Source: Caenorhabditis remanei (lineage: Eukaryota > Nematoda > Chromadorea > Rhabditida > Rhabditidae). From it: a stretch of 64,000 nt of DNA. The translations under genes were made by a program, and so were the position numbers. Shown in pieces: positions 21,480 through 32,950 of this stretch. The notes beneath the pieces are model-generated. The model was given only the letters and a program-made list of their open reading frames with translations. It searched no databases and had not been told where the DNA came from. The DNA lies in the NCBI RefSeq assembly GCF_010183535.1, contig NC_071333.1, positions 4,772,587 through 4,836,586 on the forward strand, given 5' to 3'. Every line of letters begins with the position of its first letter. The stretch's first letter is position 1.

Positions 21480-22703
21480 GTTTCGGTGTTCTTAAATTTC
21501 AGATGGGGAAAAAATACTTCTTCGGTGCTCTCCTTTGTATCGGTTATTCCAGTTTCCTCCTTCGATGTTCTTCTTCTGTTCGATAAGGAAATTCTTGCTC
21601 TCGTCGTCTTGATTCTCATTATGCAAGGAAATGGCATGAATTTTGCCTTTCATTGTCTGATTACATCTCGTGAATGATGCGGATGGCGGCGTTTTCAAAA
21701 AAAGAGATTCTTCATCAAACTCATTGGAAACGTGCCAGAACTGGCCAACATGGAAGATCTTGTATCCTTCTTCAAACACAATTTTACAAGATGGGAAAAC
21801 CTAAATTTTAATTTCGCCGAGTTATATGCACACAGTCAAATATGATACATCTATTTTTAATAATTAGTTCCTCCATAAGCTTTGCAAATTTGCAACAACA
21901 TTTTTCTGAATCTCTAAAAAACAGATTTGTGAAACCATACTTATTCCTAACCCTTGAGATTTTCAATTAGATTAGATTAGTGATAAATATTTAAGGGATG
22001 CCTTAATGTTCATTTTTACAGAATGTTGTTGTTTCAGTCGAGATAATAGGATTGAGATAGCATTTCATGTAGCTACAACATGGAAATATGAAATTCTAAG
22101 ACATCAGACCAAGTGGGACATTAATAACGAAGTATTCTGAATGGTCCCTTTTGTTCAGAAAATGTCGAAACAATTATAATACCCCTTTCACTACGAAATA
22201 TCGGTTTCACATGATTGATAAATTAATTTTTTGACTGACTGTTTTAAAAATAAATAAAAAACAAAAATATGCTTATTTTGTTATGGAGAATTCTGAATGC
22301 ACAAAACTGTATCTGAAACTCATTTCACGAGAATAATGTCCATGAATTATCATTGACTCAGCTTGATGACTTGGTTCAAAATGTTTTGAATGTAGAGTCA
22401 GACTCTGGACGGGAAAAGTCAGAATTTGTTCTTGAAATCCAAAATCGGAGGAAATTTCGAGTAGAGTGCGTGATGGCTTTCAACAATAAAATCCTGAAAA
22501 TTTATATGAACTACTTCCCTTTCTATACAATTACTTTTTTCTACTTATCTACAGAATAAATAACTTTAGAGTGGTGACCGTGTCTCTATGAGTCGTGTCA
22601 CTCGCGAAATATGATGGAGCTAGGGACGCGACAGAGAGAGCTGACACTTGACCAGCTAATTGAGAGTATTCCGGAGAGCGCACACAATGAAAAAACCAAA
22701 ATA
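21480..22703. other. Intergenic, no clear gene
   Basis: Mostly AT-rich. One short plus-strand frame starts at ATG 22,611 (MMELGTRQRELTLDQLIESI) and reads like protein for about 30 codons before the inverted-repeat element at 22,704 interrupts it. It overlaps, on the opposite strand, the region where the DUF3557 relic would end. I could not extend it into a gene. Confidence 0.35.
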
Positions 22704-23640
22704 CAGGGTGGCTGATAAGTATTGAGACATGTATTTCACTGCATAGAAAAAAATCTAGGTGTCCATTTCAGAAAATAACTATATTTTTTGAATCAGTGCA
22801 ACATTATGACCAGCTTTTAAAAAAAAGTACTACTTTTGATTCCGTGGTCGCGTGCCAGACGTCCAGATGTGACAAGGAAAAAGAGACTTTGCGCCGTAGG
22901 TAGTTATTACATTCATTGGCTCATATCTTCAGGAGCACAAATTTTTCGAGACTAGGAATTTGGTTAGTGACAGCTGAGATGTTATACTCAAGCTTATAGT
23001 AATATAAAAAACAGATAAACGCATGGTCACCGACCCACGAGGGCTTCAAGTACAACTTGCAGTATTGAGAAAAATGAACAATATAGCGAGTTTTTAGATA
23101 AACCGTCACAAAAATTGAGGACAGAATATTTGAAGAATTCCACAATTCTGAACTGAATTTACAATGTCTAATACATGTTTTGATCATATTGTTTTCAGGT
23201 TATCGCATTCTTATCAGTTGATAATCATGGTTTTCCATTATTTGCTTCAAAAACTAGACCTTCTGATATCAGAGAGGCCCCCACTCTCCTCAATCTCAAC
23301 AAATTCAAGTTGAGGGCTGAGAAATGTTCAGAAAGTCTACCGTAAGCTATTTAGACCAATAATGGGACAATCGAATAATTGTTGACCGCTATATTGTTGA
23401 ATCTCTGTGGTTGATCGTGAAACCTTCTCACCCGCGGCGCAGTGTCACTTTTCCCTTGTCACATCTGGGCGTCTGGCACGCGACCACGGAATCAAACCTA
23501 GTATTTTTTTTTCAAAAGCTGGTCATAATGTTGTACGGATTCGAAAAATATAGTTGTTTTCTGAAATGGACACCTTGAGCTTTTTTCTATGCAGGGAAAT
23601 CAGAGAAATACGTGTCTCAATACTTATCAGCCACCCTGTA
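22702..23640. mobile_element. TA-flanked inverted-repeat element (mariner-type MITE)
   Basis: The element 22,704-23,638 (935 bp) begins CAGGGTGGCTGATAAGTATTG and ends with the inverse, CTTATCAGCCACCCTG. It is flanked by TA on both sides (22,702-22,703; 23,639-23,640). The terminal inverted repeats extend about 190 bp with moderate divergence, pairing for example gtggtcgcgtgccagacgtc with gacgcccagatgtgac-side sequences near 23,440-23,490. No transposase frame remains. TA duplication and CAG ends are the hallmark of Tc1/mariner-mobilised elements. Confidence 0.85.
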
Positions 23641-23652
23641 GATACTGTTGAA

Positions 23653-25238
23653 TACAGTGCGCGTCATAAAGATAGCCCCCCTTGCGATTATGTCAGATCT
23701 GGCTCAGCCGTAAGTTTTCATGAAAAATGGGTAACAGCATTCGATTCCTCGGGCGAAATAACCCCTGGGCGCAAAGTTTCATGAATCTCCTACAAAAACT
23801 ACGGGTACACCATCGAAAACTTGAAAAATAGGCCGCGTCATAAAGATAGCCCCCCTTGAGAATTTTCAATTTCTCCATGATTTTTTTCCGATTTTTCACT
23901 AAAAAACGTTTTCAATCAATAAAACTCGCATTTTTATCAGCGTTATCTTATTTTTCTCCATACTTTTACAGCAAAAATTCTACTTTGAAGAGCCAGTTTA
24001 TGCTAAAAAGTCCAAAAATCGGGATTTTTGAGGAAAACGATCGTAATTCGCATTTCAAATAGAGGGAGCAATATTTTTGTACGGTATTTTACTTTTTTCG
24101 ATACTTGTCTGATAATTTTATTTTACTTTTGGCTGAAAAAAGCGGCTCTGAATGCTCAGAGGTCACCCCATTGTGAAGGAAATTCACTTAGGAAGATGGT
24201 TTTAAGCTTCTTCAAGATGAAAAACGTTTGAGAATCTGTTTTTATGGTATAGTTTTTGAAAGAAATAGTAGAATCAAGTCTCATGTTATTACCAAGACAT
24301 AGCTGAAGTACTTCGACCAATTAGTAACAAGTACTAGTCTGTCAAATCATGATCCAGTGTCCCAAATCTTTGTTCACTAGTAAAACACTGGATATCGTGA
24401 GTTTAACGATGAGTAGACAACTTTTTGAAAAGAAACTACAAACATTGTATTTGTTTGAAAATTTTTCACTCATTTCGAATAATTTTAAATCTCTTAAACT
24501 TACTATTGATTCGAGAACACAATATTCCTTTGTGAAAATAACTTGACCAAGATTTCTACTGCTAGTACTTATCTGTAACCTGGTAAGGTCTCTTAGAAAT
24601 GTCTTAGTGACATAACAAAAGTTTATTTAAAATATTCTCAAAAAGATTCCACTTCAAAAACAGATTCTCAGACGTTCTTCATCTTGAAGAAGCTCAAAAC
24701 CATCTTCCTAAGTGAATTTCCTTCACATTGGAATGGCCTCTGAGCATTCAGAGCCGCTTTTTTCAGCCAAAAGTAAGATAAAATTATCAGACAAGTACCG
24801 AAAAAAGTAAAATACCGTACAAAAATATTGCTCCCTCTATTTGAAATGCAAATTACGATCGTTTTCCTCAAAAATTTCGATTTTTGGACTTTTTAGCATA
24901 AACTGGCTCTTCAAAGTAGAATTTTTGCTGTAAAAGAGTGGAAAAAAATAAGATAACGCTGATAAAATGCGAATTTTATTGATTGAAAACGTTTTTAAGT
25001 GAAAAAACGGAAAAAAATCATGGAAAAATTGAAAAGTCTCAAGGGGGGGGGGTATCTTTATGACGCGGCCTATTTTTCAAGTTTTCGATGGTGTATCCGT
25101 AGTTTTCGTAGGAGATTCATGAAACTTTGCGCACATGGGTTATTTCGCACGAGGAATCGAATGCTGTTACCCAAAACTTACGGCTGAGCCAGATCTGACA
25201 TAATCGCAAGGGGGGCTATCATTATGACGCGCACTGTA
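23653..25238. mobile_element. TA-flanked long fold-back element
   Basis: The element 23,655-25,236 (1,582 bp) starts CAGTGCGCGTCATAAAG and ends CTTTATGACGCGC-like (here CATTATGACGCGCACTG), with TA duplications at 23,653-23,654 and 25,237-25,238. The arms pair over roughly 590 bp each (to about 24,240 and from about 24,660). A related GCGTCATAAAGATAGCCCC motif recurs internally near 23,835 and 25,050, so each end carries the terminal motif twice. It has no transposase, so it must be moved in trans by a Tc1/mariner enzyme. Only 14 bp separate it from the preceding element. Confidence 0.85.
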
Positions 25239-26200
25239 TTGAGTTCATGATCGGAATAATGACTTGAGGTGATTCGGAAGTGCGATTGTACCTGAAAATT
25301 TAGCCAATAATTGTTTCACTTGGTTATTGACACTTACCATTTATTCAAAAATTGCTTGAGTTCTGTCTGCTTCAATTGGGTCAACATACCCATCTGGGCA
25401 AAATGTTCATCATCGTAAAACACGTATTTGGTCCCCAATTCTTTTTCATTTTCTTTCCAGTTCTTGAGTAACTTTCCAATATCTTAAGTTGTTACAGTGT
25501 CACGACCAAAATAGACATTTTTGTGGGGGATATTCTGTTCGTAAAAATGTAAAATCCCTCCAAATCCGACTTCTAGCTCAATACGATCAGCCTATTGAAG
25601 AAGCGGGTGATTCAGCTGCTCTGGCTCCTTAACTGTGGTTCGCAGTTTTTCAATGGAAAACAGCTGAGATTTATGACTTTAAGGTATTGTTCAAAGTATT
25701 GTTCCCGAGAATTTAATTCACGAATCAATAATTTCAAATTTACGGAAGGTTAAGAACCGATAACAAGTTATTAAAGACAAGTTTGTTGACGTGATCAGTC
25801 AACCTTTTTCCAATATATGAGATCATCACTTTATGAAAGGCTTCTTGTGGTGTGACCTCTGTCGGGAACCGTCGTTTACAGATGGGTTTCCTTTTATATT
25901 CAAAGTTCAGTTCATTATCTGTGTCGATTTCAACAACTCGTTTGTTCAGTTCCATATAATTCTCACCAATCCCCAAACTCTCAATCCGAATTGGTATTGA
26001 TTTTTCGTATTGTCGAAGTGAAGAACTGCGGATGGCAATGTGCATTCTGTGAAAAAATAATTAGTGAATTATTGGAAAGCAAAGAAAATTAACCGCTTCA
26101 TAGGCTCCAAAAACTCGATAACACATTTCAGACTCGGGTAGGATAGAACGTTAGACATCAATAACCAGCAAACAAAAAAATAAGACGTCGCTACCGCCAT
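25239..26200 (-). pseudogene. DUF3557 family (F-box-associated type) pseudogene
   Basis: Exon 1 is 26,200-26,094 and exon 2 starts at 26,046. The first exon reads LSYPSLKCVIEFLEPMKR and continues with MHIAIRSSSL and SIPIRIESLGIGENYMEL, the N-terminal signature of the Caenorhabditis-expanded DUF3557 family (SYPSLKCVLE..., KR-H-R-LR, ...IPLRL). Further family-like sequence continues to about 25,340 (INLSCFPLKN; RIELEVGFGG), but only by moving frame twice (near 25,745 and 25,645) and crossing TAG and TAA stops (near 25,592 and 25,495). A last small exon after CTAAATTTTCAG runs into the inverted-repeat element at 25,236. The first 17 residues before LSYPS resemble a hydrophobic leader. Function of the family is unknown; this copy is broken. 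Confidence 0.75.
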
Positions 26201-26204
26201 GTCG

Positions 26205-26790
26205 AACTAATTTTCCCTGTTTTCTATTACCCTTTCACCTTTACCGTACACCGTATTTCATTTTTTCCTCTTTTTGTATTATGTAAACTGCCCTGCGCAT
26301 CTCTTTTATAACGCACTCATCAGTTTTTGCATTTCCTTTAATTCATCCCTTTTGATCTATCAGATATGCAGGTCTTCTCATTTTTTCTCTTTTCCGGTAG
26401 ATATTGTTTTATTACTCTTATCATCTTAATACTTTCGGAATGTTTTTAGTATTGGAACTCACCGGCAGGTCCGTGTTCTTCCTTCTCACTTTTTTCTGGA
26501 GGGTAACTTCATTCCTCATTTTTTTCTCATACTAAATTTATCACCGACAATAAAAATTAATAGGTTCATTGAAAACATGAGAAAACAACAATGAAAAAAA
26601 AGTCAGTTTGTAACAAGATCAAAAATTGATACAAAGAATCAGAGGAGTCTAGGTGATCTGGGTTCAAGAAATAAATGAGTGCAAGTAAAGAAATGTTTTT
26701 GAACGAAATGAAATGTTAGGGCATGCAAAAAATGATTAACATCTCTAAATTACTTTCACAAAAACTTAACAGATCAAGATACATGCTGAT
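26205..26790. other. Spacer between two minus-strand loci
   Basis: Pyrimidine-rich on the plus strand up to about 26,530, then AT-rich. It would contain the promoter of the DUF3557 relic and the 3' untranslated region of the proline-rich gene. I see no separate gene. Confidence 0.4.
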
Positions 26791-26791
26791 C

Positions 26792-28010
26792 TTAGAGACC
26801 AGGTTCTTCAGAATTATCTCGTAGGTTTTGTTGTCTGTGAGCTCTTGCTCTTTCGTCACGTATTGCCATCGCTTCATGAGGAATCGTAATAGATGGCTCA
26901 CCAGGTGGAGGAACATAATCAAAATCTTCAGGTGGCGCTATTCCACGTATGTTCCAATCAAAGGGGCGTGGAGGCATCACGACGTTAGAAGGTAAACGGC
27001 CTTCGTTATATGTCCAATATACATCTTCGCAATAACAGATCATTGCTCGAGAGTAATTTTCTGGATATTGATATCTACGAGGATGAGGTGGTAGCGTCAG
27101 GTCATCATTCTGTTGGATGCATTCCTGAATATTTGGTGGTTCGGTTCTCGGATCTCTTGGTGTTGTTCTGTGAATGACTGGGGGCATCTCACGTGGATGT
27201 GGCGCGCGTTCTACAAGTACATGAGTGGGAGGAACAAAAATCGCTGATACTCCTCTTGAAGGATCATCCGGGACATTATTAGTCAAAATCCTCTAATCAT
27301 TCTGATAACGATGACTCGGGCCAGCGACATTGGGATCATCGAAATTGTGTGTTCTTCCTTGTGCCCATTCCACCTCGTGGTTGCTGCAAAACATATATTT
27401 CATTCCAAATGTTTTGTTTTCGTTCATATCAAATTTGTCAAACAGATTTCATAACTTTCTTACCTCTGTTCCACAAAGCCGCGAAAGATGCAGTCTTTGT
27501 CATCTAAATTGTTCTCGCCGGTCGAAGCATGACTGGGATTTTCCACAGATTTATGTTGAGTATGGTCCGAATTAGGAGTAGATGGCACTCGTCGATCCGA
27601 CGTGTCACTTGTTCCAACAATATCTATCGCGGAACGCTGCAACTGGACACGACGATTGGACCCATTCAAAAGGATGCTTCGCTGGTGACTTTCAGCAACG
27701 TGAGAAACTGATGTTTGTGGTATAGACCATCCAGATGCCTCTTCACTGAAAATTTGTCAAGTCTTTGTGCGCTGTTTTGAATATTGATAATATATTATTG
27801 CTTCTTTGAAACTATTATTGAAAAATCCATCAAATTTACTAACTCATTACTGAATGCTGCAACATCCGGACGTTGAGAAGCTCCTGGAGTTCTCGCTAGA
27901 CTGATTCCAGAATGCTGACGAACTTGATCCTGTTCGGATTCGACGCCCTGGAGTTGCGATGCTCCTGTTTCTAGGCTGAGCTCTGATGGATGGGGTGGTT
28001 CTGATTCCAT
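26792..28010 (-). CDS. Proline-rich protein of unknown family, frame crossed by one TAG
   Basis: Three exons connect in phase on the minus strand: 28,010-27,844, 27,745-27,464 and 27,383-26,792, with GTTAGT and GTAAG donors and TTTTCAG / TTTTGCAG acceptors. A TTTTTCAG acceptor lies 11 bp before the ATG, as for a spliced leader. The product would be about 346 residues. The first half is Ser/Gln/Glu-rich and disordered-looking. The second half is proline-rich with PPPGEP, MPPRPFDW and an aromatic stretch MICYCEDVYWTYNEG that looks structured. One TAG at 27,295-27,293 interrupts exon 3. The frame is otherwise open on both sides, so either the locus is a young pseudogene, the base is wrong, or translation ends there at about 178 residues. 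I do not recognise the family. Confidence 0.55.
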
Positions 28011-28024
28011 GTTAGATAACGCTG

Positions 28025-29216
28025 AAAAAGAAAATGTTAGAGCTGAGAGCAGACAACAAACGAGTTAACGGCAAAAAAACAATGCGCGTCACAGGGATCT
28101 TCGCAAAATTGACAAAGCTTCAAGAATAGGACAAAAAATTTATTGGCCCTCGGTTTGAACAAAACAGAAATCTCTTAGAACTCACATTGTTACTCGGAAA
28201 AGACAGCAATGCTCATTGGGAAACACATTTTTTACTTTCAGACGGTTAAGGACAAAAACATCATTTCCGACAAAAAATCGATAACGACTCAAGTGGAAAT
28301 TCTACACGCAACAGTTTGAACAGTCGACATAAAGCCACAATTTTGATAGTGAAAATGCCGGTGACATTTACTTTCAACATTAAAAAATCACATTCAAAAA
28401 AAGCAACACAGAAAAGCCGCCCATTTAAAAAATTGTCACCAAGCATAGAATAACAGACCCTCACCATTGAACATTAGCCCTAAACCGATTCACCGCTCCC
28501 CAAATCTTTAGGCTTCCTTAGGTTAAAAGACTGGAAAGATGCGTTCTTGTGCCCTGTTTTCCTATGCTGGAGGTCTGTTGTTCAATGATGCCGAAACGTC
28601 TAACACTGGGCGAAAAGCGAATAAAACAACTGATTTTAATGGTAACTATATAAAACTCCCAAGAAAACCGATGCTTTTTGACAAATAAGCGTTCGAGAGA
28701 TCGAAAAAAACGGATGCGTAGCGAAAACTTCGAAAAGTGGCAAAAAACGAGAGAAGAGCCAGAAAAAGTAAGAAAACACCTTCAAAAACGGTCTCTCCAA
28801 CGAAAATGACTTTTTATTGATTCTCGGACGCATTAGTTATTTTCTAAAAATTCTAGACCTACCTTTTTGCGAATAAATTCTAGGCGTGCCTTCTAATGAG
28901 ACTTCCTGATTTTTTGCGCGATACTCAGTTTTCATCGGGCCAATATGGACGTAACTTGTCAATTTTAGAGTGTCGAAAACAGATTTCTAAAGCATTGTCA
29001 TCAAATCCGACAATTTTCAGTGAAAAACGCAAAAAGTTATCTTTAATACATCAGTTTTTTGACTGCAACATAGCCGAACAATAAAATTAAATTAAATGAC
29101 ACAGAACTTTGTTTAAAAACCAAAAAAAACATTTTCGGCATACATATAATGATTATCTGTTAGAATATGCCTTTTCTCCATTCCTTTCCTCCTAACATGA
29201 CAATGGCTTGTTTGCT
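28025..29216. other. Intergenic without recognisable gene
   Basis: I found only short frames on both strands and no consistent splice pattern. It contains A/T runs and no long repeat that I can match elsewhere in the window. Confidence 0.4.
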
Positions 29217-30046
29217 CTATGGGTTATTGAGAATTCCAACGGAAACTTCCTCATCGTTGTTTTTCAACATATCTCGCAAATTTCTTCTTATTAAAAAATG
29301 CGCCACATCAATTGTTTTTACTCTTTCGATAATCTCCAGTAATTCTTTTTTGTGAAGCCAGTTAAGATAGATTGCGTTTACAAACTCTTTGCTTAGCAAT
29401 ATGATATTCTTGGCAACTGTTCCTGCACAAGTTCTCTTGTCCAGGTTGTTACCACCAACAAGATAATCCTCAAAACACACAGGTTTCTAGATGTGGTTTT
29501 ATTTTTCTCCTGATTTTCTGATTTTTTAGATCCCTATCCTTTCAAAGCTATCAGTACTCCTGATCCTTCTTCTGACTCAATCTACTACGGTATTTAAGAC
29601 TACGAATGTTTACCACATGTTCAATTCTGACAGTATGATGGTGTCTAGACATGATTTCATTAGGTTAGTGGTTTTGAAAATAGGAGAACACTCAAATTCC
29701 TGCACTCGCATGGCCCCTACAACCTTGAACATCTGTTGAGCTACATTGCCTCCGTTTGCTTCATTTTGAATTTTTAGTCTTGTTAACATCTGCACACCAA
29801 ATATAGGCATGTCGATTCTTTTACATCTAAAATATCCGCTGACAATGTCTTGTGCAGCCCGCCAACTGTCTTTATCTTTTTTCCGTGTCGTAGTACTATT
29901 TCTTCACATAAAGCTCCGCCTCTTCTTAACCCTCTCTGGCTCATGTCTAGCACACTTGCTGGTGGTAGTTTAATGTACTTTAAACCGCTTAACTTTAACG
30001 TTTCACATTTTTGATTTTTTGTTGTGGTTTCCCTCTCATCTCGCAA
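29217..30046 (-). pseudogene. Unknown-family gene relic, better-preserved tandem copy
   Basis: On the minus strand about 30,046-29,613 reads as a protein-like stretch (LKYIKLPPASVLDMSQRGL; GLHKTLSADILDVK; then QMLTRLKIQNEANGG), but with a one-base step near 29,823 in the run GTAAAAGAATCG, and it ends in ...LNMW before a stop. A second stretch, 29,480-29,217 (EDYLVGGNNLDK; KEFVNAIYLNWLHKKELLEI), follows after about 130 bp. No catalytic motif or known domain is visible. A diverged tandem copy lies at 30,047-30,910. The coding-like bias and the duplication argue for a former gene; I cannot assign a function. Confidence 0.45.
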
Positions 30047-30910
30047 ATATCACCTTATTAAAAAATGCTCGACATCAATTCTTTTTCCTTTTTTGATAAT
30101 CTTCAGTGATCCTTTTTTTGTGAACACAATTTAGTTAGATTTTGTTTACAAACTCTTTACTTAGAAGTTGTTGGCTACCGCAGTTATTCTTTTTGTAATT
30201 AATTATTACTTTTTCCCACAGCCTTCAATCAATCTTTTATCTTCATATACCACTTGCGCTGACAATTTCAAAAGTTACCCCCACTTTAACTGCAGTCTGA
30301 AAGCAGGTATAGATTTGTTCTCCAACTGTGCAGTTTCCAGCGACCTTCCTCTTGTTCATTCCAATTGGGATTTACTCTGCATGGGTTTTGTCGACCTAGG
30401 ACACCAGTTTCATATAGATGTGTCTGGTCAAATAAACTGCAGAACACCATAAGAGTCGTGAGCATCATTTGTGAATCATTTCGCAATATCTAAAACTACG
30501 TGTGTCCACCACATGTTTGATGCCTACAGTATGACGGTTTCTAGAAATGAAGTCATTGGGTTAATGGCCTTGACAATTGGAGAACTTTCAAATTTCTGCA
30601 CTCTTGCCAGCCCCTACAACTTCGAACATATGTCAAGATACATTGTCTGATTTTGTTTCCTTATGTACTTTTTTAGTTTAACGAACATCTGTACACTAAA
30701 TGTCTGGGGTCTTTCGTACAGGTTAAATATCTGCAGGCACTGTCTTGTGCAGCCCGCCAACTGTCTTTCTTATTTTCCGTGTCGCAGTACTATCTCTTTA
30801 CATCAAGCTCCGCCTCTTCTTCATCCTCTCTGCCTCAATGTCTAGCAAAATTGCTGGCGATAGTTAAACGTACTCTGAAACGCTTGCTTTTAACAATTCA
30901 CATTTTTAAG
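30047..30910 (-). pseudogene. Tandem, more decayed copy of the preceding relic
   Basis: Direct duplicate of about 29,280-30,045 with roughly 760-860 bp offset. Shared landmarks on the plus strand are TGTCTTGTGCAGCCCGCCAA, AAGCTCCGCCTCTTCTT and TTGTTTACAAACTCTTT. It has several stops in every frame, so it is non-functional. Confidence 0.55.
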
Positions 30911-31013
30911 AAGCATTATCTGTAAGAGTGAGAATGTTTGTGTTGGCCCTTGGAATAGTTTCAAAAAGTTGTTTCAATCTGAACCATTTTTACAGCATGT
31001 AACCTATTCTACG

Positions 31014-32804
31014 TAAGACTCGAGCATCACTCCTGTAGGTAGGGGCGTAGAGCCCACAGGTAAGATGGTGTTTACCCAGTTTGTGTGCATGTACTTTGGG
31101 TCTTCGGTAACCCGTATGCAAAATTTTGGTGCCCACCTACCGGTCCCTGGGTTACTGTAGGTGCTCAAAGGTGCAAAACTGAAATTTTTTCTTTTAAGTC
31201 GTAGAAGCCCAATTTTTCTAGTGTAGTTTATAGACGTTAATAATAATTTTTCCACAAATTTTCAGAACATTTCAAAAAAATTTTGTCGAGTTATTGGCAA
31301 AAAACCAATTTTTGGAGCATTTTTTCTGAACTTTCAAAAATTTCGGTTCTTAAAACAAAAGACACCCCCGGCAAACCTTATTTAAAACAAAAATCTTTTG
31401 ACAAGTTTACAAACAAAACATGTTTAAATAAATTTTAAGTCTTCGCAGAAGTCGAAAAGAGCCCATGTAAAGTACTGAAATTTTCAAAACTGAATATTAG
31501 TTAATTTTCTTTACGAAAATAAATAGAGCACAATTTTTCAAACAATTTTTGTATTGCACATCTTTTAATAACTCTATCACATCCTGCTAAAATTTTGCGT
31601 TTTTGTTAAGCTTCAATGATGATGAAAGTTTAGTTTAACCAAAACCTAGCAAATTGCTTCAAGTATGTGTATTTGTTCACTCTGAGATTAATGTGTGAGC
31701 TGGGAGTCGTTTTTCCTTTTTTGTTAAGAAGAGGGCCCTCCTTTTTTGTATCAAGGTAATGACCCAGAGTAAAACGCGAGATTGTCGACGATATTTTAAC
31801 ATTAGATAAACATTATTAAGACTAAAACTGAACGATATGTTTCAGGAGAAACAACTCCGTTTCCAGAAAGTTTCATACAGTTTTCACTTCTGGAACGATT
31901 TTTTGGTCGAGTCATTTTGAGGCATTGTAACTTCGTTCATTTTAAAGGATTTTATTAAATTCAAATTGTGGTAAGAAGGTGAAAAAGTTAGCTACAAAAA
32001 AACTGATTGGACGAATCTATCGAAACTGAAACCAGAAGAGTCTCTCAACGTGAAAATTGACAGTATTCGTGAAATCAGAAAATGACAATTTTCGAGAAAA
32101 GGTATCTCATTGAATGAGCTGCACCTATATTTTTCAAAACGTCCCATTATTTATTTTAAAGACTTATGAGTCTATCCACAAGACAGCAATAAAGCAAAAA
32201 ACTGCTCTTCAAAAAATGTAGAAAATTATCATTTTTTTGACAAAAACTCAAAATTTTAGCAGGATGTAATAAAGTTATCAAAAGAAGTGTAATACAAGAC
32301 ATGTTAAGAAAATAGTTCTCTATTCATTTTCATAACGAAAATTAACTAATATTCTGTTTTGAAAATTTCAGTACTTTACATGGGCTCTTTTCGACTTCTG
32401 CGAAGACTTAAAATTTATTCAAATATGTTTTATTTGTAAACTTATCAAAAGACTTTTGTTTTAAATAAAGTTTGCCGGAGGTGTTTTTTGTTTTAAAACC
32501 GAAATTTTTGAAAATTCAGAAAAAATGTTCCAAAAAATTGGTTTTTTGCCAATAACTCGACAACATTTTTTTGAAATGTTCTGAAACTTTGTGGAAAAAC
32601 TATTATAAACGCCTATAAACTACACTAAAAAAAATTGGGCTTCTACGACTTTAAAGAAAACATTTAAGTTTTGCACCTTTGAGCACCTACAGTAACCCAG
32701 GGACCGGTAGGTGGGCGCCAAAATTTTTCATATGGGTTACCGAAGACCCATAGTTCATCTAAATATAAAAATCTGCTCCTATGGCACACGTTGCTCGAGT
32801 CTTA
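31014..32804. mobile_element. TA-flanked fold-back element with ~590-bp arms
   Basis: The element 31,016-32,802 begins AGACTCGAGCA and ends TGCTCGAGTCT, with TA at 31,014-31,015 and 32,803-32,804. The left arm to about 31,610 and the right arm from about 32,225 are inverted copies with modest divergence; both include CCCACCTACCGGTCCCTGGG-type sequence (left near 31,130, inverted right near 32,700) and ATGGGCTCTTTTCGACTTCT (right near 32,380). The ~610-bp centre has no coding capacity that I recognise. It ends 150 bp before the transporter gene, so it may lie within that gene's upstream region. Confidence 0.85.
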
Positions 32805-32920
32805 CAGAGAACGCGTTGTATGCTTTTCGTAAACCTCTTTTTTTTTCATTTGCTGACCATCTCATCCGATCAATCTTCTTTTCGTTGCAGTTTCATACCA
32901 ATTGCCCAATATACAATAAT

Positions 32921-32932
32921 TTTTCTTTCCAG
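32921..32932 (+). other. Probable spliced-leader acceptor of the transporter gene
   Basis: TTTTCTTTCCAG at 32,921-32,932 lies 18 bp before the ATG at 32,951. A near-start acceptor with no upstream coding exon is the usual site of SL1 trans-splicing in Caenorhabditis. A second weaker acceptor, TTCGTTGCAG, ends at 32,890. Confidence 0.6.
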
Positions 32933-32950
32933 TTCGCTCTAAATCTTCCC

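Noticed and set aside
23554..25187. Several 60-76-codon frames in pairs on opposite strands
   Set aside because: Mirror frames within the inverted arms of the MITE.
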